This document shows positions 1 through 8,572 of a stretch of 24,595 bases of DNA, piece by piece. The translations under genes and the position numbers were made by a program. The DNA comes from UBA4416 sp044238845 (lineage in GTDB: Bacteria > Bacteroidota > Bacteroidia > B-17B0 > Aurantibacillaceae). The first letter of the stretch is position 1, and the number at the start of each line of letters is the position of its first letter. The DNA lies in contig JBIICN010000049.1 in NCBI GenBank assembly GCA_044238845.1, forward strand, positions 1 through 24,595. Reading direction: 5' to 3'. Under the pieces are notes generated by a model. The model saw only the letters and a program-made list of their open reading frames with translations. It was not told the DNA's origin and made no database searches.

Positions 1-567
1 GGCTATTTTAAAGAATTTGGAGATACGATTCCGTCTGATTCAATTTATACAAACACAGAAAAACATATTGGAACCATTGCCCCTGATTTGTTTAAAGACC
101 AGTATTTAATCATCGATTATGCCAACAAACGAATTTGTGTTACCGAAAAATTACCTAGTAAATTAGCGCAAGCAGATTTTCAAACTTGTTCAATCGAAGA
201 TGGTCGCATTACCATTCCATTAACAATTAATGGTAAAGTAGAGAACTTAATGTTTGATTCAGGCTCCAGTATTTTTACTTTACTATCGAGCGAGGAGAAT
301 GCAAAACAAATATCAGATAATGCCATCATTGATTCATTGAGTGTAAATAGCTGGGGTGATTACTTAACGGTATATGGTCAAAAGATAAACGCTGATGTGA
401 AATTTGGCAATATTACTTTAGCATCATCTAATGTTTATTTTATTAAAAACCCAATGATCGCAGATTTCTTTAAACAGCAAAATATTTGGGGAATTACTGG
501 GAACGCATATTTCTTAAACAAGATTGTAATAATCGATTATAAGAATAGCCGTTTCGGAATAAAATAA
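1..567 (+). CDS. Retropepsin-like aspartyl protease, 3' part (5' end outside window)
   Basis: The reading frame is open from base 1, so the gene starts upstream of the window and only its last 188 codons are seen. A catalytic-type motif, FDSGSS, is encoded at about 253-270 after a beta-rich stretch (ITIPLTINGKVENLMFDSGS). The C-terminus (GITGNAYFLNKIVIIDYKN) matches the closing strand pattern of Bacteroidota retropepsin-like proteins, where a second D-[ST]-G lobe is followed by a Gly-Asn-x-Phe segment and an IDY strand. An earlier copy of the same closing pattern (GTIAPDLFKDQYLIIDYANK, 76-135) suggests that this is the second of two pepsin-like lobes, the first lying mainly outside the window. 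The family is usually exported or membrane-anchored, but the N-terminus that would show this is missing. Substrate unknown. The family call is fairly sure. Confidence 0.75.
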   Translation, partial: GYFKEFGDTIPSDSIYTNTEKHIGTIAPDLFKDQYLIIDYANKRICVTEKLPSKLAQADFQTCSIEDGRITIPLTINGKVENLMFDSGSSIFTLLSSEENAKQISDNAIIDSLSVNSWGDYLTVYGQKINADVKFGNITLASSNVYFIKNPMIADFFKQQNIWGITGNAYFLNKIVIIDYKNSRFGIK

Positions 568-616
568 ACGCCACATAACACAACATACTTCGCAGTTCAA
601 ATCCTTCATAAAACCA

Positions 617-662
617 AAAGCCCAGTCCGATAATAATGCACAGGACTTTTGACTTTGGCTTT
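617..662 (+). terminator. Possible weak hairpin terminator after the protease gene
   Basis: AAAGCC at 617-622 can pair with GGCTTT at 657-662, and AGTC at 624-627 with GACT at 651-654, leaving a large 23-nt loop. AGTCC/GGACT (624-628/643-647) is an alternative inner stem. No strong T-tract follows. It sits between two convergent genes, where a terminator is expected. Weak call. Confidence 0.25.
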
Positions 663-786
663 AATTACCTTACTCAATTATTAATTTACTATGAGTTATA
701 TCATTTACGTTATGTAACTTAACAGCACTTTATCATGAAATAGCATAACTTAAAAGACTTCATTGCAATCATAATAAGCTCTATTT

Positions 787-2931
787 TTATTTTTCTCCCT
801 TAAAAATATCTTTAATCTTATCTTTTAAGAGGATTACTTTTTCGATATTTTCTTGAAATGCAGGCACCGTCATTTCAGTAATTTGAGAGTCGCTTAAGGA
901 TTTTAACGATTCTGGATAAAAGACAATAAAACTTGTAAACTCATTATTTTTATTTAAAGTTTTAGGCATATTATCAATATGAAAATCAAAAGATACTGTT
1001 TGTTTTCGACTACTCAAAAAGATGAATAAATCATCCTCTTTAACTTTATCAACTATTTCGCTATCCTCAAAACCATTTACAATTAAATAATTATAAAATT
1101 CACGTTTCTTATCTTTGTTTAAGGTAGTAAATGCATCTATAGTTTTTTGTTGTCCATAAACGACGGCATTACTTCCTACTTGTTTTAAAACGGCATTTAT
1201 TTTACGTACTACTAAATTAAAACCACTTTCTAATTCGCTATTAGGCGCTAGTAAAACAACAATTCGTTTATAGGTATTTAATGGCTGTAATACTTTAGAT
1301 ATAATAATAGCTTGTTTTGTTTTAACCAGTAAATTATCAGCAATACTTCCAAAAATTAAATTACCTGTTCCTTGCTGCGCTTTCCAACTTATTAATATAT
1401 CAGAAATGCTATAGGCTTTAGCCGAACGAGCAATTCCATCAACAATACTTAAGTCCACTTTTTTTAATACTTGAACTTTTTTATCACCTGAAGATATTTG
1501 TTCAACAACACCATCTATGACTTTTTTAACGATATTTATTTTTTCGTCAGCATCCTCATTTTCTTCCACAATTGATAATGGATAAATTGGCTCTTGTGAT
1601 TTATCATCCTTGATAATAAGTGCTAAATCAATTAATCGGGCAATGTTTTCGGGATTACTCACTGGAATTAAAATACGTTCCGTTCTGTCAATAATTTTTT
1701 TAGAGGTTTCTTTATCGGTCATCGCAATTTTACGTGCAGCTCTTTCGGTAACAAAGGAACTCACCATGCAGGTGATTAAAATTAAAATAATGGTTCCATT
1801 AATAACATTTTGATCAAACAATCCGATATCATAACCAACTTTAATAACCGCTAAGGTAGCAGCTGCATGAGATGCACTTAACCCAAACATTACTCGTTTT
1901 TCGTATTTAGTATATTTATAAATTGCCCCTGTAGCTTGAGCGGCAAGCCATTTAGTAACCAATGCTACTAAACTTAAAATACCAGCAAATATTAAAGCAT
2001 CTGTTCCCCTTAAAAACAAACTAAAATCTACCAGCATTCCTGCACTGATTAAGAAGAATGGTATAAATAAAGTATTTCCAATAAAAATAACTCGATTCAT
2101 TAAAACCGAATTGTGTGGTATTACTCTATTTAAAGCTAAACCAGCTAAAAATGCTCCAATAATGGGCTCTACGCCTGCTAATTCGGAAAAGAAGCCAGAA
2201 ATAAATACTACGGCTAATACATAAATATATTGAGAACTGCCTTGTCCTTCGATATTTCTAAAAAACCAACGACTTACCTTTGGTAATAAATATAAAACCG
2301 CAAAACATAATAGTCCTAAGGATACAACCAATCTAATCCAAAACATGGAGTCTATTTCTCCACCAACTACATTAGTAATTACTCCTAATAAAATTAATAC
2401 CGCACTATCTGTAATAATTGTACCTCCAAACGAAATTTGCACGGCTCTGTTTTTTACAATACCCATATTACTTACGATGGGATAACTTAGCAAAGTATGG
2501 GTAGAAAACATACTAGCTAATAATAATGCTGGCCATAAACTAAAACCAAATATGTATACGCAAACTAAATAGCCTATGGTAATTGGTATAAAAAATGTAA
2601 AAGCTCCAAAAACTAAACTCTTGCTTCGATTTTGTTTATACTCTTGCATGTCAATTTCAAGACCTGCCAAAAACATAATATACAATAGACCTGTTTTACT
2701 AAATAATTCAAAACTGGTAGATTTTTCAATTATATGAAGCGTGTTAGGGCCAATGACAACACCAGCGATAATTAATCCAATAATACCCGGAATGCGAAAA
2801 CGCTTCAGAACTAATGGTGCAAATAAAATAATGAGTAATGTTAATGCAAGAATTAATACAGGATTTTTAACAGGCAAGTAATGTCCAAAAAACTCATGAA
2901 AGGCTTGTAAATTACCAGCTAGTAAATGCAT
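787..2931 (-). CDS. Cation:proton antiporter (CPA2 family) with Usp-like cytosolic domain
   Basis: A 714-residue inner-membrane transporter that exchanges H+ for Na+ or K+. The first ~397 residues are hydrophobic helices typical of the Na_H_Exchanger fold: GLIIAGVVIGPN (52-63), the hallmark YIMFLAGLEID (84-94), an acidic residue at Asp175 within TIITDSAVL, GVEPIIGAFLAG (253-264) and FIPFFLISAGML (289-300). From about residue 416 the protein is soluble, with an ATP-binding-like Usp pattern (GTGNLIFGSIADNLL) probably serving as a regulatory tail. KefB/KefC-type TrkA-N domains are not evident, so ion specificity is uncertain. The ATG follows a candidate promoter by about 10 nt. It is a monocistronic gene convergent with the protease. 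Family sure, substrate not. Confidence 0.88.
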   Translation of the reverse strand: MHLLAGNLQAFHEFFGHYLPVKNPVLILALTLLIILFAPLVLKRFRIPGIIGLIIAGVVIGPNTLHIIEKSTSFELFSKTGLLYIMFLAGLEIDMQEYKQNRSKSLVFGAFTFFIPITIGYLVCVYIFGFSLWPALLLASMFSTHTLLSYPIVSNMGIVKNRAVQISFGGTIITDSAVLILLGVITNVVGGEIDSMFWIRLVVSLGLLCFAVLYLLPKVSRWFFRNIEGQGSSQYIYVLAVVFISGFFSELAGVEPIIGAFLAGLALNRVIPHNSVLMNRVIFIGNTLFIPFFLISAGMLVDFSLFLRGTDALIFAGILSLVALVTKWLAAQATGAIYKYTKYEKRVMFGLSASHAAATLAVIKVGYDIGLFDQNVINGTIILILITCMVSSFVTERAARKIAMTDKETSKKIIDRTERILIPVSNPENIARLIDLALIIKDDKSQEPIYPLSIVEENEDADEKINIVKKVIDGVVEQISSGDKKVQVLKKVDLSIVDGIARSAKAYSISDILISWKAQQGTGNLIFGSIADNLLVKTKQAIIISKVLQPLNTYKRIVVLLAPNSELESGFNLVVRKINAVLKQVGSNAVVYGQQKTIDAFTTLNKDKKREFYNYLIVNGFEDSEIVDKVKEDDLFIFLSSRKQTVSFDFHIDNMPKTLNKNNEFTSFIVFYPESLKSLSDSQITEMTVPAFQENIEKVILLKDKIKDIFKGEK

Positions 2932-2947
2932 AAATCATCTTTATAAA

Positions 2948-2980
2948 CAAAAATAAAGAATTAATGCATACTAAAGACAA
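2948..2980 (-). promoter_or_regulatory. Candidate promoter of the antiporter gene
   Basis: On the minus strand TATTTTTG (2955-2948) matches the Bacteroidota -7 element TAnnTTTG. A TTG at 2980-2978 lies 22 nt upstream, one longer than the usual 19-21 spacing. The predicted start site would leave a leader of roughly 10 nt. The -33 element overlaps the end of the receptor terminator. Confidence 0.4.
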
Positions 2981-2981
2981 A

Positions 2982-3000
2982 AATCTATGAAATATAGATT
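2982..3000 (-). terminator. Weak terminator after the TonB-dependent receptor
   Basis: Immediately after the receptor's TAA, the minus strand forms a 7-bp AT-rich stem (AATCTAT/ATAGATT, 5-nt loop) running into five Ts. Position is right but the stem is weak. Confidence 0.4.
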
Positions 3001-3001
3001 A

Positions 3002-5458
3002 TTAAAACGTTAATACATATTGTACGGCCGCCGTTCTTGGTGATTCAACTTTTAATGGTCTTAATGAATACTCAACATTAAACACATTATTAAAAACGAT
3101 AGATACTTTTTGTTTTTTATCTACATTATAACTTAAACGGGCATCCCAAATACTAATATCTAAATGTTTTTTCCAATACCTTGTTGCATAAATAACATCA
3201 AAAAATTGATTATTTGTAGATGTTAAATCTTCAATATACTCAAATGCCTTATCAATATTTTGCATTTTGGTATAATACTTATTACTTATTCCAAAATTAA
3301 ATCTATAAATTTTGAATTCTATGTCCATTTTAAACATATGCTTAAATCGATATTTCAAAACATTATCAGTAGTATCCATACTACTATTTTTATAATTTAA
3401 TGCTGGCCCTACTGAGCCATCAATATTTTTACTATATCCATAAATGCTATCAGGAGTTAATGTTATGGGCTCGATATAGGTATATCCAATAAGTGCGGTT
3501 ATACCAAAACGTTTATTCGTTTCAGAGGTAGTTGCTGCAATAGATAAGTCTATTCCCCTAACCTGTGATTTTCCTGTATTTAAAAATTTGAAACCCACAA
3601 TTGATACATTAGGATCCCAAATTCCAAAAAGATATTCTATGTTATCTTCATACTTTTGATGAAAAGCAGCCACATCAATATACCCCTTACAATTTCCTAT
3701 TTTAAATCCTTGCTTAATACCAACTTCAAAACTCTTACTAGTTTCTGGCTTTAAATCTGGATTAGGAAAAACGCCAAACATTCCTGCTTTAGTAGTAATA
3801 TATCGCTCAGTAATAGTAGGGTAACGAAAACCTGTTCCATAAGATGATCTTATAAAAGTACCTCTTGTTAATTGAAGATTTCCTCCTACCCTGTATATAA
3901 AAGCATCTTCATTTTTTAAACTATTTATTTTAAAATTCTCATACCTAACTCCTCCTGATAAATTTAATATTCTCCAAAACTTTTTATCAAATTGAATATA
4001 GGCTGATGTATTGACAATTTTATTATCTGGTTGCCCACTAGAGGCATATAATCTAGAAGTTGAATAAGAGATATTGCCAGTAGTACCAGCAATAAAATTT
4101 AAATCAATACTTTTAAATTTCTTTTGGATTTGATATTCTCCAAAATACATGGTTCCCTTATTTGATTGGTTATTTGAAATCACATTATCCGAATGAAATA
4201 CTCGTGTTTGTAGGCTATGACTTAATCCGTTTTTGGTGGTGTATTTAATAAATGGATCAATATTAAACAACACTTGATCTTCTGAAAAAACGGCACCTGG
4301 ATAACCTCTATATAATCCTAATGAATCATCCAACCAGGCAAATACCATGTTGGTTTTGTTCAACATAAAATTAGCATTTACGCCAAAATTTAAGCCTTCA
4401 ATGTTTTTAGCTCTATAACATAAATTAAAATTAACTCTCGCTCTCTTTTTAATCATATCATTATTGGTAAACAAAGGCATCGTATCCTGAACATGCAAGG
4501 CTTCTTTTAAATCATTAGGAATAAATTTTGCTGGAGGTGGTGGACCAATATATCCCTGATCAATATTGAAATTAGCCCCAACAACAAAATCTAAATTAGT
4601 TCCAATAATACGCGAATGAAATAAATTTAGATTACTAAAACCAGGAAAGGAATTATTTCCTCTTGTTCTGTACCAATTTTCGGAAGGAGATTTTGGGATA
4701 CTATATTGCCCCGCAGAATAATTGATACTTGTTTTAGGTTTACTGCGAGGATAAGCTGAGCGAATATTAATAACTCCATTTAAAGCCGATGAGCCATATA
4801 ATACTGACGAAGCGCCTTTAATTACTTCTATCTGTTCAATGTTTTCTACAGGAATATAACTCCATTCGGGTCTTCCTGCATCTCCGCTTAATAAGGGAAC
4901 TCCATCAACTACAATGGCTACCCTGCTACCAACACCAAATGTAAAGCCACTACCGCCACGAATTTGAGGGTCATTATCAATAATAGTTAAACCTGGCACC
5001 TGTTCTAAAGCAGTTTCAATACTTGTTGTGTTTTTATTAGCAATTAAATTAGGTTTTAAAACCTCCATTGATACAGTTAATTCTTCTATTTTTTGCTCAA
5101 ATTTTCCTGAAGAAACAACAACGGTTTCTAAAGTTTTTGCATTTTGTTTTAGTAAAATATTTTTTTGAAAAATTTCATTTTCTTTAATTTTAACCGAAAA
5201 TGTATCGCTTTGTAAACCTAAATAACTGCATAATATTTTATAGTTACCCGTATCTAAAACCAACACATAATTTCCTTCAATATCCGAAGCTGTACCTTTT
5301 GATAAATCGCTTAATAATTGAATGGTAGCTCCAATAATAGGCTCTTTGGTTCCTTTATCCAAAATACTTCCTTTTAAAACGCCTGTTCCGGTTTGCGAAA
5401 AAAGTGAAATAGAATTAATACATAATCCAATAAATAAAAGTAAGCGAGTTGTATACAT
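3002..5458 (-). CDS. TonB-dependent outer-membrane receptor with carboxypeptidase-regulatory-like domain
   Basis: An 818-residue outer-membrane active transporter powered by TonB. Order: signal peptide (1-21), a CarboxypepD_reg-like beta domain (about 25-105, GSILDKGTKEPIIGATI), a TonB-box-like ETVVVSS (111-117), a plug domain (about 125-235, with RGGSGFTFGVGSRVAIVVDG and IEQIEVIKGASSVLYGSSA), then a long barrel ending in a terminal Phe (QYVLTF), as expected for outer-membrane proteins. Length is normal for the family. No SusD-like partner or metal/haem gene sits next to it, so the ligand cannot be inferred. A strong terminator hairpin lies only 14 nt before its ATG and no clear promoter is visible in the 64-bp gap (see findings). 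Confidence 0.9.
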   Translation of the reverse strand: MYTTRLLLFIGLCINSISLFSQTGTGVLKGSILDKGTKEPIIGATIQLLSDLSKGTASDIEGNYVLVLDTGNYKILCSYLGLQSDTFSVKIKENEIFQKNILLKQNAKTLETVVVSSGKFEQKIEELTVSMEVLKPNLIANKNTTSIETALEQVPGLTIIDNDPQIRGGSGFTFGVGSRVAIVVDGVPLLSGDAGRPEWSYIPVENIEQIEVIKGASSVLYGSSALNGVINIRSAYPRSKPKTSINYSAGQYSIPKSPSENWYRTRGNNSFPGFSNLNLFHSRIIGTNLDFVVGANFNIDQGYIGPPPPAKFIPNDLKEALHVQDTMPLFTNNDMIKKRARVNFNLCYRAKNIEGLNFGVNANFMLNKTNMVFAWLDDSLGLYRGYPGAVFSEDQVLFNIDPFIKYTTKNGLSHSLQTRVFHSDNVISNNQSNKGTMYFGEYQIQKKFKSIDLNFIAGTTGNISYSTSRLYASSGQPDNKIVNTSAYIQFDKKFWRILNLSGGVRYENFKINSLKNEDAFIYRVGGNLQLTRGTFIRSSYGTGFRYPTITERYITTKAGMFGVFPNPDLKPETSKSFEVGIKQGFKIGNCKGYIDVAAFHQKYEDNIEYLFGIWDPNVSIVGFKFLNTGKSQVRGIDLSIAATTSETNKRFGITALIGYTYIEPITLTPDSIYGYSKNIDGSVGPALNYKNSSMDTTDNVLKYRFKHMFKMDIEFKIYRFNFGISNKYYTKMQNIDKAFEYIEDLTSTNNQFFDVIYATRYWKKHLDISIWDARLSYNVDKKQKVSIVFNNVFNVEYSLRPLKVESPRTAAVQYVLTF

Positions 5459-5472
5459 AATTTATAAAAAAT

Positions 5473-5501
5473 AAAACCCTAACTGTTTATGTTAGGGTTT
5501 T
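5473..5501 (-). terminator. Strong intrinsic terminator after the PCMD-like gene
   Basis: A perfect 11-bp inverted repeat (AAAACCCTAAC at 5473-5483, GTTAGGGTTTT at 5491-5501) with a 7-nt loop. On the minus strand the stem is followed by TTTTATTTTTT. It lies just past the TAA of the PCMD-like gene and 14 nt before the receptor start codon, so it should end the upstream transcript or control read-through into the receptor gene. Confidence 0.85.
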
Positions 5502-5522
5502 AAAAATAACTATTAAAGCCTA

Positions 5523-6521
5523 TTAATCAATAAATATTTTACCGAATTTTCCTTCAGATTTACCACTGATTTTATATATGTAAATACCTGTTTTTAAGCC
5601 AGATACATCGATTGTTTGTAAAGATGAATTATCAATTTTTTGAGATAAAACAATTTTCCCTGTTACATCATATACATCTATAGTAGATTGTTCTAACCCT
5701 TTAGTACCTAAATTAACATATAGGTTTTTTTCGAAACAATAAACTTTAGCACTTTTATCTGATTCGATTTCTTTAGTAGAAGTAACCGTATTATAGATAA
5801 AGGAAATATCGTCAAACCAAATTTTACTTCCGGAAAACGTAGTCAATTGATTATTTGAAGGCGTCATATTTATCATAATATATGAAGGATTAGCCGCACT
5901 TGTATATACAAACGGGACAGAAAATCTTGTCCAAGTTGAATTAGTTCCAGTTGGAGTCAAAAATGTTGCTCTTGCAATTTTATCAGCCGTCGGATCTGGA
6001 TGATTTGTTGAAGGTGTTTCTGGATCATAATAATGATTATTGTGCAAAATGGCGGTTATTTTTCCTACTTCACCAGAACCACCAGAAGTATATTGATACC
6101 ATCCAACAATACTATCTGGACGACCAGTAAATGCTAATCTTCTAACATCATTTGCATTACCATAATTTGTTGTTCCCAAATAGCCATCTGCTTTATTTGT
6201 GGAAGGTGCGTTAACTACACCCGTCGTAGCACTTCCGTTTACAATAATAGTTGTAATAACAATATTTACAGACTTATTTTCAAGTCGTAACGAATATAAT
6301 CCACCATGTTTTATTGAAGCATCTCTGAAGCAAGTTTGAGAACCATTTCCTCCAAGTTGAGCTGTTGTAGAACCTGTTTTATTTGAATTAAAATCAACGG
6401 GCTCTTCAGTTGCTGTGCCTGTATTTTCCCAATTTTCAAAACCTCCGTTTGCAATTTGAGTTTGTGCTATTGAAAACAAGGAAATAGATAAAGATAATAA
6501 AGTTGTAAATATTTTATTCAT
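5523..6521 (-). CDS. T9SS-sorted secreted protein with PCMD-like carbohydrate-binding fold
   Basis: A 332-residue exported protein. Signal peptide at about 1-19 (MNKIFTTLLSLSISLFSIAQ). The body opens with NGGFENWENTG and ends with SGSKIWFDDISFIYN, resembling the PCMD (putative carbohydrate metabolism) and other jelly-roll modules common in Bacteroidota surface proteins. After a linker, residues ~260-332 form a type A T9SS C-terminal sorting domain (STIDVYDVTGKIVLSQ, LKTGIYIYKISG, KFGKIFID), which directs passage across the outer membrane and surface attachment. I start at the ATG at 6521; the frame extends two codons upstream only through a TTG. It is separated from the receptor by a terminator, so a functional link is only positional. 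Sorting domain sure, body moderately sure. Confidence 0.8.
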   Translation of the reverse strand: MNKIFTTLLSLSISLFSIAQTQIANGGFENWENTGTATEEPVDFNSNKTGSTTAQLGGNGSQTCFRDASIKHGGLYSLRLENKSVNIVITTIIVNGSATTGVVNAPSTNKADGYLGTTNYGNANDVRRLAFTGRPDSIVGWYQYTSGGSGEVGKITAILHNNHYYDPETPSTNHPDPTADKIARATFLTPTGTNSTWTRFSVPFVYTSAANPSYIMINMTPSNNQLTTFSGSKIWFDDISFIYNTVTSTKEIESDKSAKVYCFEKNLYVNLGTKGLEQSTIDVYDVTGKIVLSQKIDNSSLQTIDVSGLKTGIYIYKISGKSEGKFGKIFID

Positions 6522-6597
6522 GCGCAAAAAGTTTATAGTTTAATATATTTCTGTAACCAATAAAAAAGAGCTGATTTATTGTAAAAAATTAGTCGAA

Positions 6598-6605
6598 CAA
6601 ATTTA
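6598..6605 (-). promoter_or_regulatory. Candidate -7 element for the PCMD-like gene
   Basis: Minus-strand TAAATTTG fits TAnnTTTG and lies about 77 nt before the ATG. I see no TTG at the right distance upstream, so this is tentative. Confidence 0.25.
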
Positions 6606-6677
6606 CAAATTAAATACAGGTTTCATAGTAATTAGTTTGTATTAATGAACAAATTAATTAACATACTATTAAATAGA

Positions 6678-6708
6678 AACACCCTAAAACATTATATTTT
6701 AGGGTGTT
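6678..6708 (-). terminator. Intrinsic terminator after the PadR/PspC operon
   Basis: A perfect 12-bp inverted repeat (AACACCCTAAAA at 6678-6689, TTTTAGGGTGTT at 6697-6708) with a 7-nt loop, 24 nt past the operon's last stop codon. A run of seven A flanks it on the plus strand, but the minus-strand 3' flank (TCTATTT) is only moderately T-rich. It shares an ACCCTA stem core with the hairpin at 5473-5501. Confidence 0.75.
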
Positions 6709-6732
6709 AAAAAAACAGTTTTTTATAAAACT

Positions 6733-7713
6733 TTATTTTTCTTGAGAATCAACATGTATTCCATGTTTATCAATTGTTACTTTAGATTCTTTAGAATGAA
6801 TTTTAACGCCATTACTATCCACTTTTATTTTAGCATCTTTTGCGTTGATATTAACACCATTCACATCAATCTTTATATCTTTTTCAATATCCTCATCTAG
6901 TCCATTTATATGATCGCCAACAGAAATCAATCCGTCACAATCTATACATCTTAAGCCATTTTCTGTCATTGTCCAACGGCGATTTATCATATCTCCATCA
7001 TAAGTATTAGTTACATTTTCGATATCATAAATCATATTTTCTAAAGATTTATCTAAGTAAATTGTTTTACCTACAGGTAACTTTACAATGATGCTTAAAT
7101 CTTGTACTCTAAATTTATCCGCATTATTTACTTTAAATAAATTATCAAATTCAATTAAACTATCTGTTTGCGAGATCACATAAGAAATATTCTTAGCTCT
7201 ATCGGTTGCAAAGGACTTATTAGAACCTTTAGCTTCTTTTACAACTACAATTTCTATTTTACCAGATTGAGATTTGATGACGTTTAATTGAGCATGTCCT
7301 AATAAATATTTTATGCCGTTGTTAGAACCAATCATATAATCATTATCCCCTCTGCTATGGCGTCGATAATTTCTTTCACCTTCTTCGTCATCATCACTTT
7401 CGTGTAATTCTCTTGAATTAATAGGTGTTTCATGCATTTTTAAAAATAAGGTCTCTTTTTGAATAACACTAAAATTCTCTCTCACTTTAGCTGTTTTATT
7501 AAAATCACTTCCAGTTTTAACACCTACATACAACAACATTAATAAGCCAAATAACCAAATAACCCCAGCTGTTAAATTTACCCAACGATTAGAGTATCTA
7601 ATTTTAAATAAAATTTTAATACCTCCGTAAATCATCATCACTACAGGAACACCAACAAACATTAGGATTCCAAGAACTCCTAAATAAAAGTCTTTTCCAT
7701 CTAATAATAGCAA
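6733..7713 (-). CDS. C-terminal half of the PspC-family membrane protein, cut off by an in-frame TGA
   Basis: This frame is the direct continuation of the gene at 7729-8559: it is open from 7728 and in the same phase, with only the TGA at 7731-7729 between them. Long PspC proteins of Flavobacteriia carry, after the PspC domain, exactly such a block: two membrane helices (YLGVLGILMFVGVPVVMMIY and WVNLTAGVIWLFGLLMLLYV) and then a soluble envelope domain. The first in-frame ATG lies inside the first of these helices; the nearest alternative start is a TTG at 7713. The soluble part has an acidic/arginine linker, a beta-rich region, and a lysine-rich tail of three ~16-residue repeats (KIDVNGVNINAKDA, KIKVDSNGVKIHSKES, KVTIDKHGIHVDSQEK). 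Either a separate product by reinitiation or read-through, or the dead end of a broken gene. Confidence 0.7.
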   Translation of the reverse strand: MLLLDGKDFYLGVLGILMFVGVPVVMMIYGGIKILFKIRYSNRWVNLTAGVIWLFGLLMLLYVGVKTGSDFNKTAKVRENFSVIQKETLFLKMHETPINSRELHESDDDEEGERNYRRHSRGDNDYMIGSNNGIKYLLGHAQLNVIKSQSGKIEIVVVKEAKGSNKSFATDRAKNISYVISQTDSLIEFDNLFKVNNADKFRVQDLSIIVKLPVGKTIYLDKSLENMIYDIENVTNTYDGDMINRRWTMTENGLRCIDCDGLISVGDHINGLDEDIEKDIKIDVNGVNINAKDAKIKVDSNGVKIHSKESKVTIDKHGIHVDSQEK

Positions 7714-7728
7714 GTCAACCCAATCTCC

Positions 7729-8559
7729 TCAATTTGAACTATCTGTCATAAACGATAAACCAAAAATAGAACTTGATAATCCTAAAAAGAATATGATACC
7801 AATGATCACCATAAAAACACCTATAATTTTCAGTAACACTCTACCGATATTAGTTAAAAGGTCTCCTAAAAAATCGACTATTTTCTCTATCGTATTTCTT
7901 GGAGCCAAACGACTATCAGCAGCCATGTTTTTAAAATCATCGCCGTATTTTTCCATACGTTTTTTTAAATGTTCGGCTTCTTCTTTTACAGCTTTAGAAA
8001 TATTATTTATATCAGCTCTTTCACCTTTCATCGCTAATTTTTCGGCGGTAGTTTTAGCTTCAGGTATGGCAATCCATAAAATTAAATACAATAAAAAACC
8101 TGTACCTGCAAAAAAGAACATCAGTAATAAAGCGATTCTCAACCAAACGGCATCAATATCAAAATAATTACCAATACCCGAACATACGCCTCCTATAACT
8201 TTACTATCTCCATCACGATACAAACGTTTTTTTACTGGTTCACTATCTTGATAAGACGTTTCTGTATTTTCAGCAGTAGAACTGTTTTCGTTTGATTCAC
8301 CAGCAAACTCTTCAGGTTTACCCATGCTATCCATTACAAAATCCACATCGCTCATTAACACCACTTGCTTAATTGCACTGGTTTTACCTTGCAACATTTC
8401 GGCAATACGCGCTTCAATGTCACTCATGATTTCGCTACCACCTTCTGATTTATTAAAATAGCCTCTAATAGTAGTTAAGTATTTACTTAGCTTTTCATAA
8501 GCTTCTTCTTCGATATGAAAAATAATGCCACTTATATTTATAGTTACTGTCTTATTCAT
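7729..8559 (-). CDS. PspC domain-containing membrane protein, N-terminal half ending at an in-frame TGA
   Basis: The product is 276 residues up to the TGA. Residues 1-80 are the conserved head of flavobacterial PspC proteins (MNKTVTINISGIIFHIEEEA, then SDIEARIAEML). Residues ~111-170 are the PspC domain (RDGDSKVIGGVCSGIGNYF and a helix to LWIAIPEA). An amphipathic KAVKEEAEHLKKRMEK region follows, then a second helix (VLLKIIGVFMVIIGIIFFLG). Homologues continue for about 300 more residues; here the frame hits TGA after FMTDSSN and continues unbroken beyond it. I start at 8559, 13 nt past the PadR stop; the 16 extra codons upstream would overlap padR and are not conserved in style. It probably acts in an envelope-stress response with PadR as repressor. 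Without the second half it may be non-functional. Confidence 0.85.
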   Translation of the reverse strand: MNKTVTINISGIIFHIEEEAYEKLSKYLTTIRGYFNKSEGGSEIMSDIEARIAEMLQGKTSAIKQVVLMSDVDFVMDSMGKPEEFAGESNENSSTAENTETSYQDSEPVKKRLYRDGDSKVIGGVCSGIGNYFDIDAVWLRIALLLMFFFAGTGFLLYLILWIAIPEAKTTAEKLAMKGERADINNISKAVKEEAEHLKKRMEKYGDDFKNMAADSRLAPRNTIEKIVDFLGDLLTNIGRVLLKIIGVFMVIIGIIFFLGLSSSIFGLSFMTDSSN

Positions 8560-8572
8560 TTGATTTAATTTT

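Noticed and set aside
7793..8167. Plus-strand frame opposite pspC, and similar long antisense frames opposite the antiporter, T9SS, bioB, rocD and propeller genes
   Set aside because: These are shadows of strongly supported genes on the other strand, without start signals or family features.
6733..8559. TGA reassigned to tryptophan or selenocysteine
   Set aside because: All other genes reach family length without any internal TGA, and Trp is written TGG in those I read. The TGA is in a membrane-linker region with no selenoprotein relation and no evident SECIS-like hairpin right after it.
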